Below, piece after piece: positions 17,933 through 27,410 of a stretch of 64,000 bases of DNA. The notes under the pieces were generated by a model. That model saw only the letters and a list, made by a program, of their open reading frames with translations. It was not told the origin of the DNA and ran no database searches. The stretch comes from Flavobacterium aeripolare. Lineage in GTDB: Bacteria; Bacteroidota; Bacteroidia; Flavobacteriales; Flavobacteriaceae. The stretch spans positions 124,001-188,000 of the forward strand of contig NZ_JABSNL010000003.1 of NCBI RefSeq assembly GCF_013294025.1. The letters are read 5' to 3'. Every line of letters begins with the position of its first letter. The stretch's first letter is position 1. Position numbers and translations under genes: made by a program.

Positions 17933-20900
17933 TTAAAATTCTAAATTAACACCAAAAGATACAACTCTTTGATTGTATGATCTACTATCAGTAGTTCCTG
18001 CAAAACTTTGCTCAGGATCGATTCCTTTGTGAGATTGGTAAGTCCATAAGTTATCTGCTTGGAAATACAATCTTAATTTGCTCAAATTCATTTTCTCAAC
18101 CAAATCAGTTGGGAAATTATAACCAATGTTCAATGCTTTCAATCTCACATAATTATTCTTGAACAAGAATCTACTAGATGTACTGTTAAAGTCATTATTT
18201 GAAGCTAACAATAATGGCGTATCTGTGATATCACCAGGATTTTGCCAACGATTTTCAACATCTTGATGAGCAGCTCTACCAGCAGTTTCAAATCCTTCCA
18301 TTAAACTCGCGTAAGTACTATCGTATACATAGGCACCATAGCTAAAGTTAAAAAGAATGTTCATATCAAGATTATTGTATCTAAAGTAATTTGTTAATCC
18401 TCCTACAGCTTTAGGTAGAGATGATTTGTTTACATAGTTTCTAGTAGCGTCTGTATATACTTTTGTTGTAACTTTTTCACCTGTAGCATTACCATCAACA
18501 TCTAAAACGTCTTTGTACCACATTCCGTAACCATCTTCTGGATCAACTCCTGCCCATTCTTGCATAAAGAATTCGTACAATGATTTTCCTACTTCCCATC
18601 TTTTAGTTCCATTTACAAAACTACCTTGAGTCAACTCAGTAACTTCATTTTTATCAATAGAAAAATTAACTCCTGTAGTCCAAGTAAACGATGGAGTTTC
18701 GATATTTGTAGAGTTTAAAGTGAACTCATATCCGTAGTTTCTAAGACCACCTACATTTGTAAGTATTCCAGTGTTCCCTGTAGAACCAGCAATTGGCTGA
18801 TTGTAAAGTAAATCGATAGATTTTTTATTGTAATAATCAACCGAACCAGTAATTCTATTATTAAACAATCCAAAATCTAATCCTATATCTGTAGAAGCAG
18901 TTTTCTCCCATGTTAAATTTCTGTCAACAAGACCTCCTAAAACTACTCCAGTATTTGTAAGTTCGTTAAAACCTGTTTCAAAAGACTGGATGTAAGGGAA
19001 ATAAGAATTAGCTCCAGAAGAACTTTGTGCTTGATTATTTCCAAGCTCTCCGTATGAACCTCTAATTTTTAAATTCGATAAAAATTCACTATCCTTTAAG
19101 AAATTTTCTTCTGAGATTATCCAAGACCCTCCTACAGCATAGAAGCTTCCCCATCTAACATCAGTGTTAAATCTAGAAGATCCGTCTCTACGAAATGATC
19201 CTTCTAAGAAATACTTTTCTTTGTAGTCATAACTCAAACGACCTAAATAACTAGAAATTCTATCCTTTGCAGTATAACCTGAAACAGATGATGGTGTAGT
19301 ACTACCATTTAACACTGTAACACCTGGTAAAAATCCTTCTCCTTGCGCTCCTAAAGCGTCAATTTTAAATTGATAAGCTTCTTGAATTAAATCCACTCCA
19401 AAAGTATGATCACCAAATGTCTTTTTATAATTTAAAGCATTGGTAATATTTACTCCTGTAGTAATATTTCTATCTTGTGAAACTCTACCATTCACATTAG
19501 AAGCATACCCTACTTCACTACTTGCGTAAGTGAATGAATCGTAAATGTACTTTTCAAAAGCTATAGTAGTTTTGAATGACAACCCTTCTGCAAGTGCTGC
19601 TTCAATATACGTGTTTGCTGTAAAGTTATCTCTCTTATACCCTATATCATACTTGTATAATGAACCAAATGCATTTTCATTTTCAAAAGTAGGACGACTA
19701 GCATTCACTAATTGACCTGTGTTTGCACCGTAGTCAAATTGTTTTTGACCTTTACCATCTAATAACAAATCACCATTTCCATCTCTTCTGTAAACTGGAT
19801 AAATTGAAGGTACATTATAAATAAACTGTACAGCACTCTGATAACTAGTACCACTTTGAGAAGGAAAGTTTTGATCTGAAGTCGAATAAAACATTGTCAC
19901 TCCACTTTTTAACCACTCATTTACTTTAGTATCAATACTTAATCTAGTATTTAATCTATCAAATTTTGATGTTGTAACATTTCCTTCTTGTGAAAGGTAA
20001 TTTGTAGTAAAATAGTATTTTGTATTCTCGCTACCTGCTGACAACGCTAAAGTATGTTCTGTTCTAACAGCTGAGTTATCTAATATTAAATTAGCCCAGT
20101 TAGTATCCCATTTTTTCTCAGTCGTAACTAAGTTTCCATTTGCATCAACAGGCGTTGCAGCAGTATATGGGTTATACCCTAATCTTGTAACCAATGCATT
20201 TGAAGCATTTGTCCCAGCAAGAGCTGGAGCTTGACCGTTGATGTACTGATTAGTATTTCTCATAGCCTCCCAGTTTAACTGCATGTATCTATCAGAACCA
20301 ACCATCTTGTGCAATGGCACTGCATTGTTAGCAAAACCTGTAGTTGACGTAATTGCAATTTTTGGTGCGCTATTAAAGTTACCTCTTTTAGTTGTAATAA
20401 GAATTACTCCATTAGCTCCTCTTGAACCGTATAAAGCCGTTGAAGATGCATCTTTTAATACACTCATAGATTCAATTTGATCAGAACTAATAGCATTTAA
20501 ATTACCGTTGAATGGAGCTCCATCTAAGATAATTAAAGGATCAGCTGACGCATTGATTGAACCAGTACCACGAATACGTATAGTAGGACTCTCTCCTGGC
20601 ATACCACCCGCTGCAATTATGTTTACCCCAGAAACACTTCCTTGTAACGCAGTCATTACGTTAGTAGCTTGTTGCTTAAGCAATACATTACTATCGATGG
20701 TTGCAACTGAACCAACAATTGATTTAGCAGTTTGCTTACCATAAGCCACAACAACTACTTCATTTAATGATTTAGCTGAAGACTCTAAGGAAATATTAAT
20801 TTTATTTGAAGCACCAACTGTTGCCGACTTGTCTTGAGTCCCAATAAAAGAAAATACTAAAACATCGCCAGTATTTGCTTTTATAGAGTACTTACCATCA

Positions 20901-21067
20901 AAGTCTGTTTGTACTCCCCTTGTTGTTCCTTTAATAACTACATTCGCACCTGGAAGTGGTCCTGAGTTATCTGTTACAATTCCTGAAATTGTTTTCTCTT
21001 GTGCAAAAGAAAACTGGATACTTAACACTGTTAAAAGTGTCAAAATCCATTTGAATTTTAATCTCAT
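17933..21067 (-). CDS. SusC/RagA-type TonB-dependent outer-membrane transporter
   Basis: Energy-coupled importer of oligomers across the outer membrane. From the ATG at 21067 the product has 1044 residues: a signal peptide (ILTLLTVLSIQFSFAQ), a carboxypeptidase-like domain (about 25-100; ISGIVTDNSGPLPGANVVIKG), a plug domain with RIRGTGSINASADPLIILDG (about 165-184) and a long barrel to VVSFGVNLEF with a C-terminal Phe. A TonB-box-like LNEVVVVAYGK lies near 110. The frame extends upstream to 21100 but the signal peptide supports 21067. It heads the transcript with SusD. Divergent to rnhB. Confidence 0.95.
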   Translation of the reverse strand: MRLKFKWILTLLTVLSIQFSFAQEKTISGIVTDNSGPLPGANVVIKGTTRGVQTDFDGKYSIKANTGDVLVFSFIGTQDKSATVGASNKINISLESSAKSLNEVVVVAYGKQTAKSIVGSVATIDSNVLLKQQATNVMTALQGSVSGVNIIAAGGMPGESPTIRIRGTGSINASADPLIILDGAPFNGNLNAISSDQIESMSVLKDASSTALYGSRGANGVILITTKRGNFNSAPKIAITSTTGFANNAVPLHKMVGSDRYMQLNWEAMRNTNQYINGQAPALAGTNASNALVTRLGYNPYTAATPVDANGNLVTTEKKWDTNWANLILDNSAVRTEHTLALSAGSENTKYYFTTNYLSQEGNVTTSKFDRLNTRLSIDTKVNEWLKSGVTMFYSTSDQNFPSQSGTSYQSAVQFIYNVPSIYPVYRRDGNGDLLLDGKGQKQFDYGANTGQLVNASRPTFENENAFGSLYKYDIGYKRDNFTANTYIEAALAEGLSFKTTIAFEKYIYDSFTYASSEVGYASNVNGRVSQDRNITTGVNITNALNYKKTFGDHTFGVDLIQEAYQFKIDALGAQGEGFLPGVTVLNGSTTPSSVSGYTAKDRISSYLGRLSYDYKEKYFLEGSFRRDGSSRFNTDVRWGSFYAVGGSWIISEENFLKDSEFLSNLKIRGSYGELGNNQAQSSSGANSYFPYIQSFETGFNELTNTGVVLGGLVDRNLTWEKTASTDIGLDFGLFNNRITGSVDYYNKKSIDLLYNQPIAGSTGNTGILTNVGGLRNYGYEFTLNSTNIETPSFTWTTGVNFSIDKNEVTELTQGSFVNGTKRWEVGKSLYEFFMQEWAGVDPEDGYGMWYKDVLDVDGNATGEKVTTKVYTDATRNYVNKSSLPKAVGGLTNYFRYNNLDMNILFNFSYGAYVYDSTYASLMEGFETAGRAAHQDVENRWQNPGDITDTPLLLASNNDFNSTSSRFLFKNNYVRLKALNIGYNFPTDLVEKMNLSKLRLYFQADNLWTYQSHKGIDPEQSFAGTTDSRSYNQRVVSFGVNLEF

Positions 21068-21270
21068 ATTTAATGAATTTGAATTAGTTCTTACAAACAT
21101 CTTAAAATTATCTTAAAAACGAAATTAAAAAGTCATAAAATTTACCTTTTGACCATAAACATTTAACATATTATGCACATAAACGCCCATTTCATCTTCA
21201 ATCATCACCACATTTTCTGAAAATTCGTACTTTTACAATTAATTAATATCAATTTTAACTTTAATTAACA

Positions 21271-21936
21271 ATGCTACAAAACACCTTTTCTGAGTTTATT
21301 ATTGAAGCAGGTGCAGACGAGGCCGGTAGAGGCTGTTTAGCAGGTCCTGTGACTGCGGCTGCAGTGATTTTACCTGACGGTTTTGTTAATGATATCTTAA
21401 CAGATAGCAAGCAGCTTTCAGAAAAAGCTCGGGACTTGTTAAGACCAATTATTGAGGAATATGCAGTCGCATTTTCGGTGACGCACCTTGAACCTCTAGA
21501 AATCGACGAAATCAATATTTTAAATGCCTCTATAAAGGGAATGCAAGAATGTGTCTTGAAATTAAATCCAGCGCCACAATATGTAATTGTGGATGGTAAT
21601 AGTGCTTTCATCCAGAAAAAGTGGAGAGAAAATAAAAACGGCAAAATTTTGACGGATCAAGAAAAAGAAATACTCGCCGCAATACCTAACAAGGCTATCG
21701 TAAAAGGGGATTCAAAATATTTAAATATTGCAGCTGCCTCAATTTTAGCAAAAACATATCGCGATGAATACATGAATCGCATTCACGAGGAATACCCTAT
21801 GTACAATTGGAAAAAGAATAAAGGCTACCCTACTAAAGAACATCGGGCAGCAATTGCAAAATACGGTGTAACAAAATACCACCGCTTATCCTTTAAACTA
21901 TTACCAGACCAGCTAAAATTAGATCTAGACCAATAA
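21271..21936 (+). CDS. rnhB: ribonuclease HII
   Basis: Cuts the RNA strand of RNA-DNA hybrids and single ribonucleotides in DNA. The 221-residue product starts [16 protein letters not shown], with the metal-binding Asp-Glu pair at about 15-16, and has the further catalytic Asp in VDGNSAF and [18 protein letters not shown] with Asp near the end. Its length is normal. It is transcribed away from the SusC gene; a TACTTTTA box at 21228 is a candidate -7 element. It has its own terminator. Confidence 0.95.
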   Translation: MLQNTFSEFIIEAGADEAGRGCLAGPVTAAAVILPDGFVNDILTDSKQLSEKARDLLRPIIEEYAVAFSVTHLEPLEIDEINILNASIKGMQECVLKLNPAPQYVIVDGNSAFIQKKWRENKNGKILTDQEKEILAAIPNKAIVKGDSKYLNIAAASILAKTYRDEYMNRIHEEYPMYNWKKNKGYPTKEHRAAIAKYGVTKYHRLSFKLLPDQLKLDLDQ

Positions 21937-21941
21937 AACAA

Positions 21942-21972
21942 AACCCCTAAGAGCATGTAGCTTTTAGGGGTT
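21942..21972. terminator. bidirectional terminator after rnhB
   Basis: AACCCCTAA pairs with TTAGGGGTT around a 13-nt centre that can pair further. It is shared with the converging minus-strand gene that ends at 21996. Confidence 0.8.
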
Positions 21973-21995
21973 CCTTCTTTCTTGGCGTGTTTATT

Positions 21996-22967
21996 TTACA
22001 AACTGTAGTTTAAATTAACGCTCCATCTATAATTAGCTTCAATTTTACCATTTGATAAATGCTGGTTAATTGGCAGCATAGCATTAACACCTAACGAAAA
22101 CCTATCCTTCCCTAGTTCGAAACCAAATTTACTAAACAATATATCTCCCGCAGTATTCAATACATTTTCCCCATACTGCTTATTCCTCTCATAAACTTCT
22201 CCTGCGATTCCAACTTGTGGAACAAACTGAACTGTATTGAAATCTAATAGGTAAAATAAAGTCGAACCGTAGTTCAATTGATTCCCGAATTGGTACTTTT
22301 TATCATTTTCGGTTTTGATGGTGTAATTAAGCATGTTGTTTAAACCGAGGTTTTTTCTTTTAATAACGTATTCAGTTAATAATAGGTAATCCCAACTACC
22401 CGTACCCAACTGAAAACTTTGATTTACAGTACCAGCATTGTTCGCTTCCTTGAACTGTCCTGTAGGCAGCTTCACTCCTCCTCCTAATTGTACGTCATGC
22501 ACAAACGTTGCACTGTCTTTTACCGTTTTGAAAATAGAATAAGTAGCCATAACCGTGATATCCCCTAATCCATTGATGTTTTCAATTCCTGTGCTTAATT
22601 CGCGGTTATGAAAATGGTAAGGAATTAATGCAGTCACTTGAATTTTGTCTGTAACAGGAATTTTTGCCCAAACTTGAGTAGTGTTGAAATTTTCATCAAC
22701 CCATGGTGAATTGTTAAATATTCCATCTTTACTCGAGTAACTCTGATGAAAGTAGCGTACTCCCACAAAATTTGAATTCAGCATCGAACTAAAACCCATA
22801 CTTCCTCCACTTGCAGAACAGCCACAAGCATCGCAGTCAAAATCCATGGCTGCGTCTAATTGTAATTTTTGAAAAGTAAAACTTGAAATACTGTCTTTAA
22901 TAGGTGCCGCGATCGAAAATTGAATCGAACACAAGCTAGCCAAAAATATTATTAATGTATTTTTCAT
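21996..22967 (-). CDS. predicted outer-membrane beta-barrel protein of the copper/peroxidase cluster
   Basis: Exported protein of 323 residues from the ATG at 22967: a signal peptide (TLIIFLASLCSIQFSIAAP), then a cysteine motif DCDACGCSASGG (about 44-55) and a series of beta strands with a final strand ending RWSVNLNYSL. This pattern fits a small barrel or transporter-type protein in Bacteroidota. The cysteine motif might bind a metal; this is inference. It starts 4 bp after the di-haem peroxidase stop codon and is the last gene of that transcript, so it probably acts in the same metal-related process. Confidence 0.7.
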   Translation of the reverse strand: MKNTLIIFLASLCSIQFSIAAPIKDSISSFTFQKLQLDAAMDFDCDACGCSASGGSMGFSSMLNSNFVGVRYFHQSYSSKDGIFNNSPWVDENFNTTQVWAKIPVTDKIQVTALIPYHFHNRELSTGIENINGLGDITVMATYSIFKTVKDSATFVHDVQLGGGVKLPTGQFKEANNAGTVNQSFQLGTGSWDYLLLTEYVIKRKNLGLNNMLNYTIKTENDKKYQFGNQLNYGSTLFYLLDFNTVQFVPQVGIAGEVYERNKQYGENVLNTAGDILFSKFGFELGKDRFSLGVNAMLPINQHLSNGKIEANYRWSVNLNYSL

Positions 22968-22971
22968 GGTA

Positions 22972-24009
22972 TTAATATTCTGAGAATCGTTTATCACTGA
23001 GATATTGATTGTCTGTTAGTGTTTTTAAAAAGGCAATTAACTGCAATTTTTCTGCTGCAGAAATTGCAATTCCAATCTTTCCGTCTTTTTGTAAAACAGG
23101 ATCTAATGTTGGTGACGCATTTACTCCAGTTGCATAATGCTCTAAAACTGCTTCAAGAGTTCCAAATCTTCCATCATGCATATAAGGTGCTGATTTCTCA
23201 ACATTACGCAAACTAGGTACTTTGAATTTGTAATAGTCTTGAACAAGTTCAGTAACTCTATAGCGTCCTACATCATTTATTAAAGGATTAATCGCTAAGC
23301 CGTTGTTCCTGAAAGAATCGTCTGTTTGTAAATCAGCAGCATGACATGAGGCACATTTTGTTTGAAATAATGCATAGCCTGCGCGCTCCTCTACAGTCAG
23401 TTCTCCACCCGCTTCATTGCGCCTGTAGTGGTCAAATTTGGAATTAGATGATGTTAGCATTACCATAAACTGCGATAGTGCTTTAAGCATGTTCTCTATA
23501 GAAACGGTGCCGTCAGTAAAAGAAGCTTTAAATAAGTTTTGATATTCTTTGTCTGATTTCATCATGGCAAGAATAGCAGTCAAATCACCGTTCATTTCGA
23601 TTTCGCTTGTCAACGGAATTATAGGTTGCAGATCTAAGTGGCCCGCCGCACCATCATACATAAATATAGATTGGTAGGCTAGGTTTTGAATCGAAGGAGC
23701 GTTTCTCGTGCCCAGGGCATTATCAACTCCATGACTGACTGTATGCCCATGATGTGTAAACGCGTCGGCTTGAATATGGCAAAACCCACAAGAGACTAAT
23801 CCATCTGAAGCTAATCGCCCATCATAGAACAATTTTTTCCCTAGTTCGAAACCTTTCTCTGTAGGTGGATTTGCAGCAATATCATATTGCAGATTGGGAA
23901 AATTTGACGGAACCGCAAAGTCTAATGGCAGGTTCACATACTCCTCTTCCTCACTAGAGCAACTCAGCAAAAGCGGAATTAGTAGCCAAAGAAAATAGTT
24001 GATTTTCAT
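22972..24009 (-). CDS. di-haem cytochrome c peroxidase, MauG/MbnH type
   Basis: Periplasmic or outer-membrane-anchored di-haem protein of 345 residues from the ATG at 24009. A lipoprotein signal (WLLIPLLLSC) is followed by two c-type haem motifs, C74-G-F-C-H78 and C219-A-S-C-H223, at the spacing of bacterial di-haem peroxidases and MauG. The second domain has YMHDGRFGTLEAVLEHY with candidate haem ligands. Adjacent MbnP-like gene suggests the MbnH role, in which the haem protein oxidises a tryptophan of MbnP. Generic peroxide detoxification is the alternative. The frame reaches 24033 but that start lies in a hairpin arm. Confidence 0.87.
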   Translation of the reverse strand: MKINYFLWLLIPLLLSCSSEEEEYVNLPLDFAVPSNFPNLQYDIAANPPTEKGFELGKKLFYDGRLASDGLVSCGFCHIQADAFTHHGHTVSHGVDNALGTRNAPSIQNLAYQSIFMYDGAAGHLDLQPIIPLTSEIEMNGDLTAILAMMKSDKEYQNLFKASFTDGTVSIENMLKALSQFMVMLTSSNSKFDHYRRNEAGGELTVEERAGYALFQTKCASCHAADLQTDDSFRNNGLAINPLINDVGRYRVTELVQDYYKFKVPSLRNVEKSAPYMHDGRFGTLEAVLEHYATGVNASPTLDPVLQKDGKIGIAISAAEKLQLIAFLKTLTDNQYLSDKRFSEY

Positions 24010-24030
24010 GGTTGTAAATTTTAAAAGAAC

Positions 24031-24137
24031 CACAAGAGTTGTCGCCTAGCCCCGGTTGCAGCGGCATCCTTTTTTTTATTTCAAAAAAAGATACAGCGGA
24101 AGACGGGACTAATGTGCTTGATAAACCAACTCTTGTG
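24031..24137 (-). repeat. nested palindrome between the MbnP and peroxidase genes (dispersed repeat, copy A)
   Basis: An 11-bp perfect inverted repeat CACAAGAGTTG / CAACTCTTGTG (24031-24041, 24127-24137) encloses a second imperfect hairpin with arms CTAGCCCCGGTTGCAGCGG and AGATACAGCGGAAGACGGGA around poly-T/poly-A. It is inside the transcribed gap of a minus-strand operon. The inner part matches the dispersed element also seen at 44953, 52564 and 58711. Confidence 0.75.
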
Positions 24138-24152
24138 CTCCTAAAAATGAAA

Positions 24153-24950
24153 TTAATCGTTGTGTACGTGGTCTACAGTAAACATTGTAGCAATATTTGC
24201 TGTGATCAACGATAGATTAACTCCTCCCATGATGTTTGCACCTGTTTCATTAGGATTATTATCAGATAACTTGATAGCATTTGTACTGTTTAAAATCTTC
24301 GCGAGGTCGGCTTTAATATGAACCTGAGGCGTAATCGTCTCTCTCACTAGTGCTTTGCTATTTAAATCAAGAGAAACAGTGGTGTAATTGTAAGCAGTAG
24401 CTGTTTGCCCCGTGTGCACTCTAAACGCAACTGGAGTTGTGAATTCAGAAGATGTAAAAGTACCTTCAAATGCTAAAAATTTGTAGCCTGCAGACCATCC
24501 CCACAACATATCAGCAGCATCAGCTGTAGCAAGAAAATCACCTTGACCATTTGCACCTGTTTTGTACTGCTCCTCGTCTACTCCTATCCCAAAAGTCACT
24601 TTAGTATAATTAGCCGCCGGTATGTCTTTTAAGTTTAATACATGTGTTGACGCATCTGCTTCATCTACGATAAAATAACTACTACTTTTAGGGTAGGTGA
24701 ACACCGTGCCATCCTCTGTGGTTAAAACAATATTGCTAACGATGTATTTTATTGAACTTATTTTTAAGACTTCGTTACTCGCAGTAGTATTTGCTTGCGT
24801 GTCTAATATTAAATCATTTCCTGCAAATGAGTTATCAAATTCTAACCCTAAATTTCCTGTTCCTGCAATAGCCTCATCATCACTTGAACATGCTGTAAAT
24901 GCTGCGCTCAAAGCTAAAACAGCTAAGGCTTTGTATACTAAATTTTTCAT
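24153..24950 (-). CDS. MbnP family copper-binding lipoprotein
   Basis: Lipoprotein of 265 residues (signal ALAVLALSAAFTAC, Cys about 21). The region from about 30 to 260 has the MbnP pattern: a beta-rich domain with the hallmark MLWGWSAGYKFLAFEG (about 131-146), and a C-terminal HVHND. In methanobactin-producing bacteria MbnP binds copper through a tryptophan converted to kynurenine by its di-haem partner MbnH. The next gene is exactly such a di-haem protein. No methanobactin genes are visible, so a general copper-handling role in the envelope is the better inference. The hallmark Trp residues are present. Confidence 0.83.
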   Translation of the reverse strand: MKNLVYKALAVLALSAAFTACSSDDEAIAGTGNLGLEFDNSFAGNDLILDTQANTTASNEVLKISSIKYIVSNIVLTTEDGTVFTYPKSSSYFIVDEADASTHVLNLKDIPAANYTKVTFGIGVDEEQYKTGANGQGDFLATADAADMLWGWSAGYKFLAFEGTFTSSEFTTPVAFRVHTGQTATAYNYTTVSLDLNSKALVRETITPQVHIKADLAKILNSTNAIKLSDNNPNETGANIMGGVNLSLITANIATMFTVDHVHND

Positions 24951-25061
24951 TCTTTATGTTTATTTTTCTTTATATAATTTTTTAAAAACAGATCACATCG
25001 CTGCTTGTTCTTTTGGCTTTCGCCAAAGAATACAGGGATACAACAATTTGCTTGTATGTAA

Positions 25062-25436
25062 TTAAGAAAGAAAAATTGGGGGATGAAAAATAGCGTCGCA
25101 ATCTAAATGAGAATAGAGATTAGCATACCTACTTATACTGCTTTTTGAAGGAGTAAAGTCTAAAATTGCAAAGTGACAAGAAATCACCTCGGCAACAATA
25201 ACATCGACTAATTGGTTTGCATTTTGCTTCTTATCTGATGTAAGTGGTTTGTCATCGTCAGCTGCTTTTGCAAGCTCTTTCATCAGGTGACATTTTCCAT
25301 TACAATGCAGTTCTGGTTTGGCTTTATTAATACAAAGCACCTCTGTGATATAGTCGTAATTAACAGCATAGTCTATAACCGGAAAAATCGGTTTTAGAAA
25401 CAAGACTAATAGGATTATGACTGCAATTTTTTTCAC
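25062..25436 (-). CDS. small membrane-anchored cysteine-containing protein
   Basis: Product of about 124 residues if it starts at the GTG at 25436 (VKKIAVIILLVLFLKPIFP), which makes a clean signal or anchor helix; the frame runs up to 25469 without a better ATG. The mature part contains LCINKAKPELHCNGKCHLMKEL (three Cys and two His in about 20 residues) and a final LDCDAIFHPP, both good metal-ligand candidates. Its position ahead of the MbnP and di-haem peroxidase genes suggests a copper or haem role. No known family recognised; function is inference. Confidence 0.6.
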   Translation of the reverse strand: MKKIAVIILLVLFLKPIFPVIDYAVNYDYITEVLCINKAKPELHCNGKCHLMKELAKAADDDKPLTSDKKQNANQLVDVIVAEVISCHFAILDFTPSKSSISRYANLYSHLDCDAIFHPPIFLS

Positions 25437-25562
25437 AGCGCAAATATAATACTGAAATCTAAAATACACATCATAAAAATCGCACTATTATTAAAGTTTT
25501 GTTAAGCATTAAACCTTTATGAGTTATCGCTGTCTTATCATTATAACTTTAAAACAACAAAA

Positions 25563-26051
25563 ATGAAAAAATTATTTATTGCTGCCTTATTAGCAGTTAG
25601 TATAGCCAACTTTGCGCAGGATAAAAAAGACCAGCCAAAGAGAGAGAGAATGGAAAAATTTACTCCAGCACAACAAAATGATTTGATGTTAAAAAAGATG
25701 ACCTTAGAACTAGATCTAACGTCAAAACAGCAAGATCAAATGAAAAGTGTCATTGCAGAAAAAAGAGCTAAAAGAGAAGCAATGATGCAAGAGCACAAAA
25801 TGAAAAAAGAGGCTAAAACAAAACCATCAGCAGACGAACGCTTTGCAATGAAGTCTAAAATGCTAGACGAGCAAATCGCTATGAAAGGGAAGATGAAATC
25901 AATCTTAAATGCAGAGCAGTTTTCAAAGTGGGAAACTATGAATGCTAAGCACCACAAACGTGGCAGAAGAATGCATAAAAAAGGTACAGAGGTAGCTTCT
26001 CATGACAAGTCTACTCGTGGTAAGTCTACTCAAAGACAAATGCAGAAATAA
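25563..26051 (+). CDS. Spy/CpxP-like periplasmic protein (LTxxQ type)
   Basis: Exported 162-residue protein: signal peptide (MKKLFIAALLAVSIANFAQ), then a long, highly charged helical region rich in Lys, Glu, Met and Gln, with LDLTSKQQDQMKSV (about 50-63) matching the LTxxQ pattern of Spy and CpxP, and LNAEQFSKW near the end. Spy-like proteins are periplasmic chaperones; CpxP is a stress regulator. The abundance of Met may also suggest copper contact, in keeping with the divergent metal cluster next to it. That link is inference. Confidence 0.75.
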   Translation: MKKLFIAALLAVSIANFAQDKKDQPKRERMEKFTPAQQNDLMLKKMTLELDLTSKQQDQMKSVIAEKRAKREAMMQEHKMKKEAKTKPSADERFAMKSKMLDEQIAMKGKMKSILNAEQFSKWETMNAKHHKRGRRMHKKGTEVASHDKSTRGKSTQRQMQK

Positions 26052-26086
26052 AAAAAAACTTCCGGTGAGAGCCGGAAGTTTTTTCG
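26052..26086. terminator. bidirectional terminator
   Basis: AACTTCCGG pairs with CCGGAAGTT (26057-26065, 26072-26080), with A before and T after. It serves the Spy-like gene and hemL. Confidence 0.9.
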
Positions 26087-26087
26087 T

Positions 26088-27374
26088 TTAAAATGTTTTA
26101 CTCACTTTATCTACTGCTTTAATTGTAAAGTCTAAGTCTTCATAAGTAAGCGCATCTGTTATAAACCAGGTTTCGTATGCCGAAGGCGCGATATAAATTC
26201 CCTCTTGCAACAACCCATGGAAGAACTTTTTAAAGGTTTCGTTATCCCCCTTTGCAGCTGATTTAAAATCAACCACTGGAGCGGCATCAAAATGCACTGA
26301 TATCATAGAACCTATTCTATTAATGGTATGCACCACATTGTTTGCTTTTAATACTTTCTCGATACCTTCATGTAAGTAGGCCGTTTTAGCATCTAATCTT
26401 TCAAAAATAGCCTTATCATTGTGTAATGTTTGTAGCATTGCTAAACCTGCAGCCATTGCTAGTGGGTTTCCTGATAAAGTTCCTGCTTGATAAACGGGTC
26501 CTAATGGCGCAAGGTAATTCATGATTTCGTTACGAGCTGCAAAGGCACCTACTGGCAAACCACCACCTATTACTTTCCCAAAACAAACAATATCTGCGTT
26601 AACACTGAACAGTTCTTGAACACCACCTGCTGCAAGTCTAAATCCGGTCATCACTTCATCAAAGATCAACTGGATACCGTTTTCTGTACAAAGCGCACGC
26701 AAACCTTCAAGAAATCCTTCTACTGGAGGAATACATCCCATATTTCCAGCAACAGGCTCTACAATAATGGCAGCGACCTCTCCTTGATTTGCCGCGATAA
26801 TATCTTTTACATTCTCTAAATCATTGTACGTTGCAAGCAAGGTATCTTTTGCTGTTCCTGCTGTAACTCCAGGACTGTTAGGCGAACCAAAAGTTACCGC
26901 ACCACTTCCTGCTTGAATTAAAAACGAGTCAGAATGACCGTGGTAGCAACCTGCAAATTTTATAATTTTATCTCTCTTTGTAAAACCGCGAGCTAGACGC
27001 ACTGCACTCATACAAGCTTCTGTCCCCGAGTTAACAAATCGTATTTTATCAATATTAGGAACCATCTCAACAGCTAATGCCGCAATTTGAGTCTCTAATT
27101 CTGTAGGCATCCCAAAAGAAGTACCTAATTTTGCCTTCTCTATTACAGCTTGCACAACAGGCTCAAATGCATGTCCTAGAATCATAGGACCCCAAGAGTT
27201 GATATAATCAATCAAGCGGTTACCATCTGCATCATACAAATAAGCTCCACTTGCACGTTCTACAAAAATAGGCGTTCCTCCTACTGCTTTAAAAGCTCTT
27301 ACAGGTGAATTTACACCGCCTGGAATTACTTTTTCTGCTTCAGCAAATAGCTGACTACTTCTTTTATATAACAT
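26088..27374 (-). CDS. hemL: glutamate-1-semialdehyde 2,1-aminomutase
   Basis: PLP enzyme of haem biosynthesis that converts glutamate-1-semialdehyde to 5-aminolevulinate (C5 pathway). The 428 residues have the family N terminus [27 protein letters not shown], the GTEA segment (about 117-120), and the PLP lysine in [17 protein letters not shown] (about K263-266). Length and order match the family. It opens close to a LysM gene (about 35 bp) on the same strand. Complete. Confidence 0.96.
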   Translation of the reverse strand: MLYKRSSQLFAEAEKVIPGGVNSPVRAFKAVGGTPIFVERASGAYLYDADGNRLIDYINSWGPMILGHAFEPVVQAVIEKAKLGTSFGMPTELETQIAALAVEMVPNIDKIRFVNSGTEACMSAVRLARGFTKRDKIIKFAGCYHGHSDSFLIQAGSGAVTFGSPNSPGVTAGTAKDTLLATYNDLENVKDIIAANQGEVAAIIVEPVAGNMGCIPPVEGFLEGLRALCTENGIQLIFDEVMTGFRLAAGGVQELFSVNADIVCFGKVIGGGLPVGAFAARNEIMNYLAPLGPVYQAGTLSGNPLAMAAGLAMLQTLHNDKAIFERLDAKTAYLHEGIEKVLKANNVVHTINRIGSMISVHFDAAPVVDFKSAAKGDNETFKKFFHGLLQEGIYIAPSAYETWFITDALTYEDLDFTIKAVDKVSKTF

Positions 27375-27410
27375 CGTAATAATTGTTTTTTATTTTTTGT
27401 TCGAATGGTA

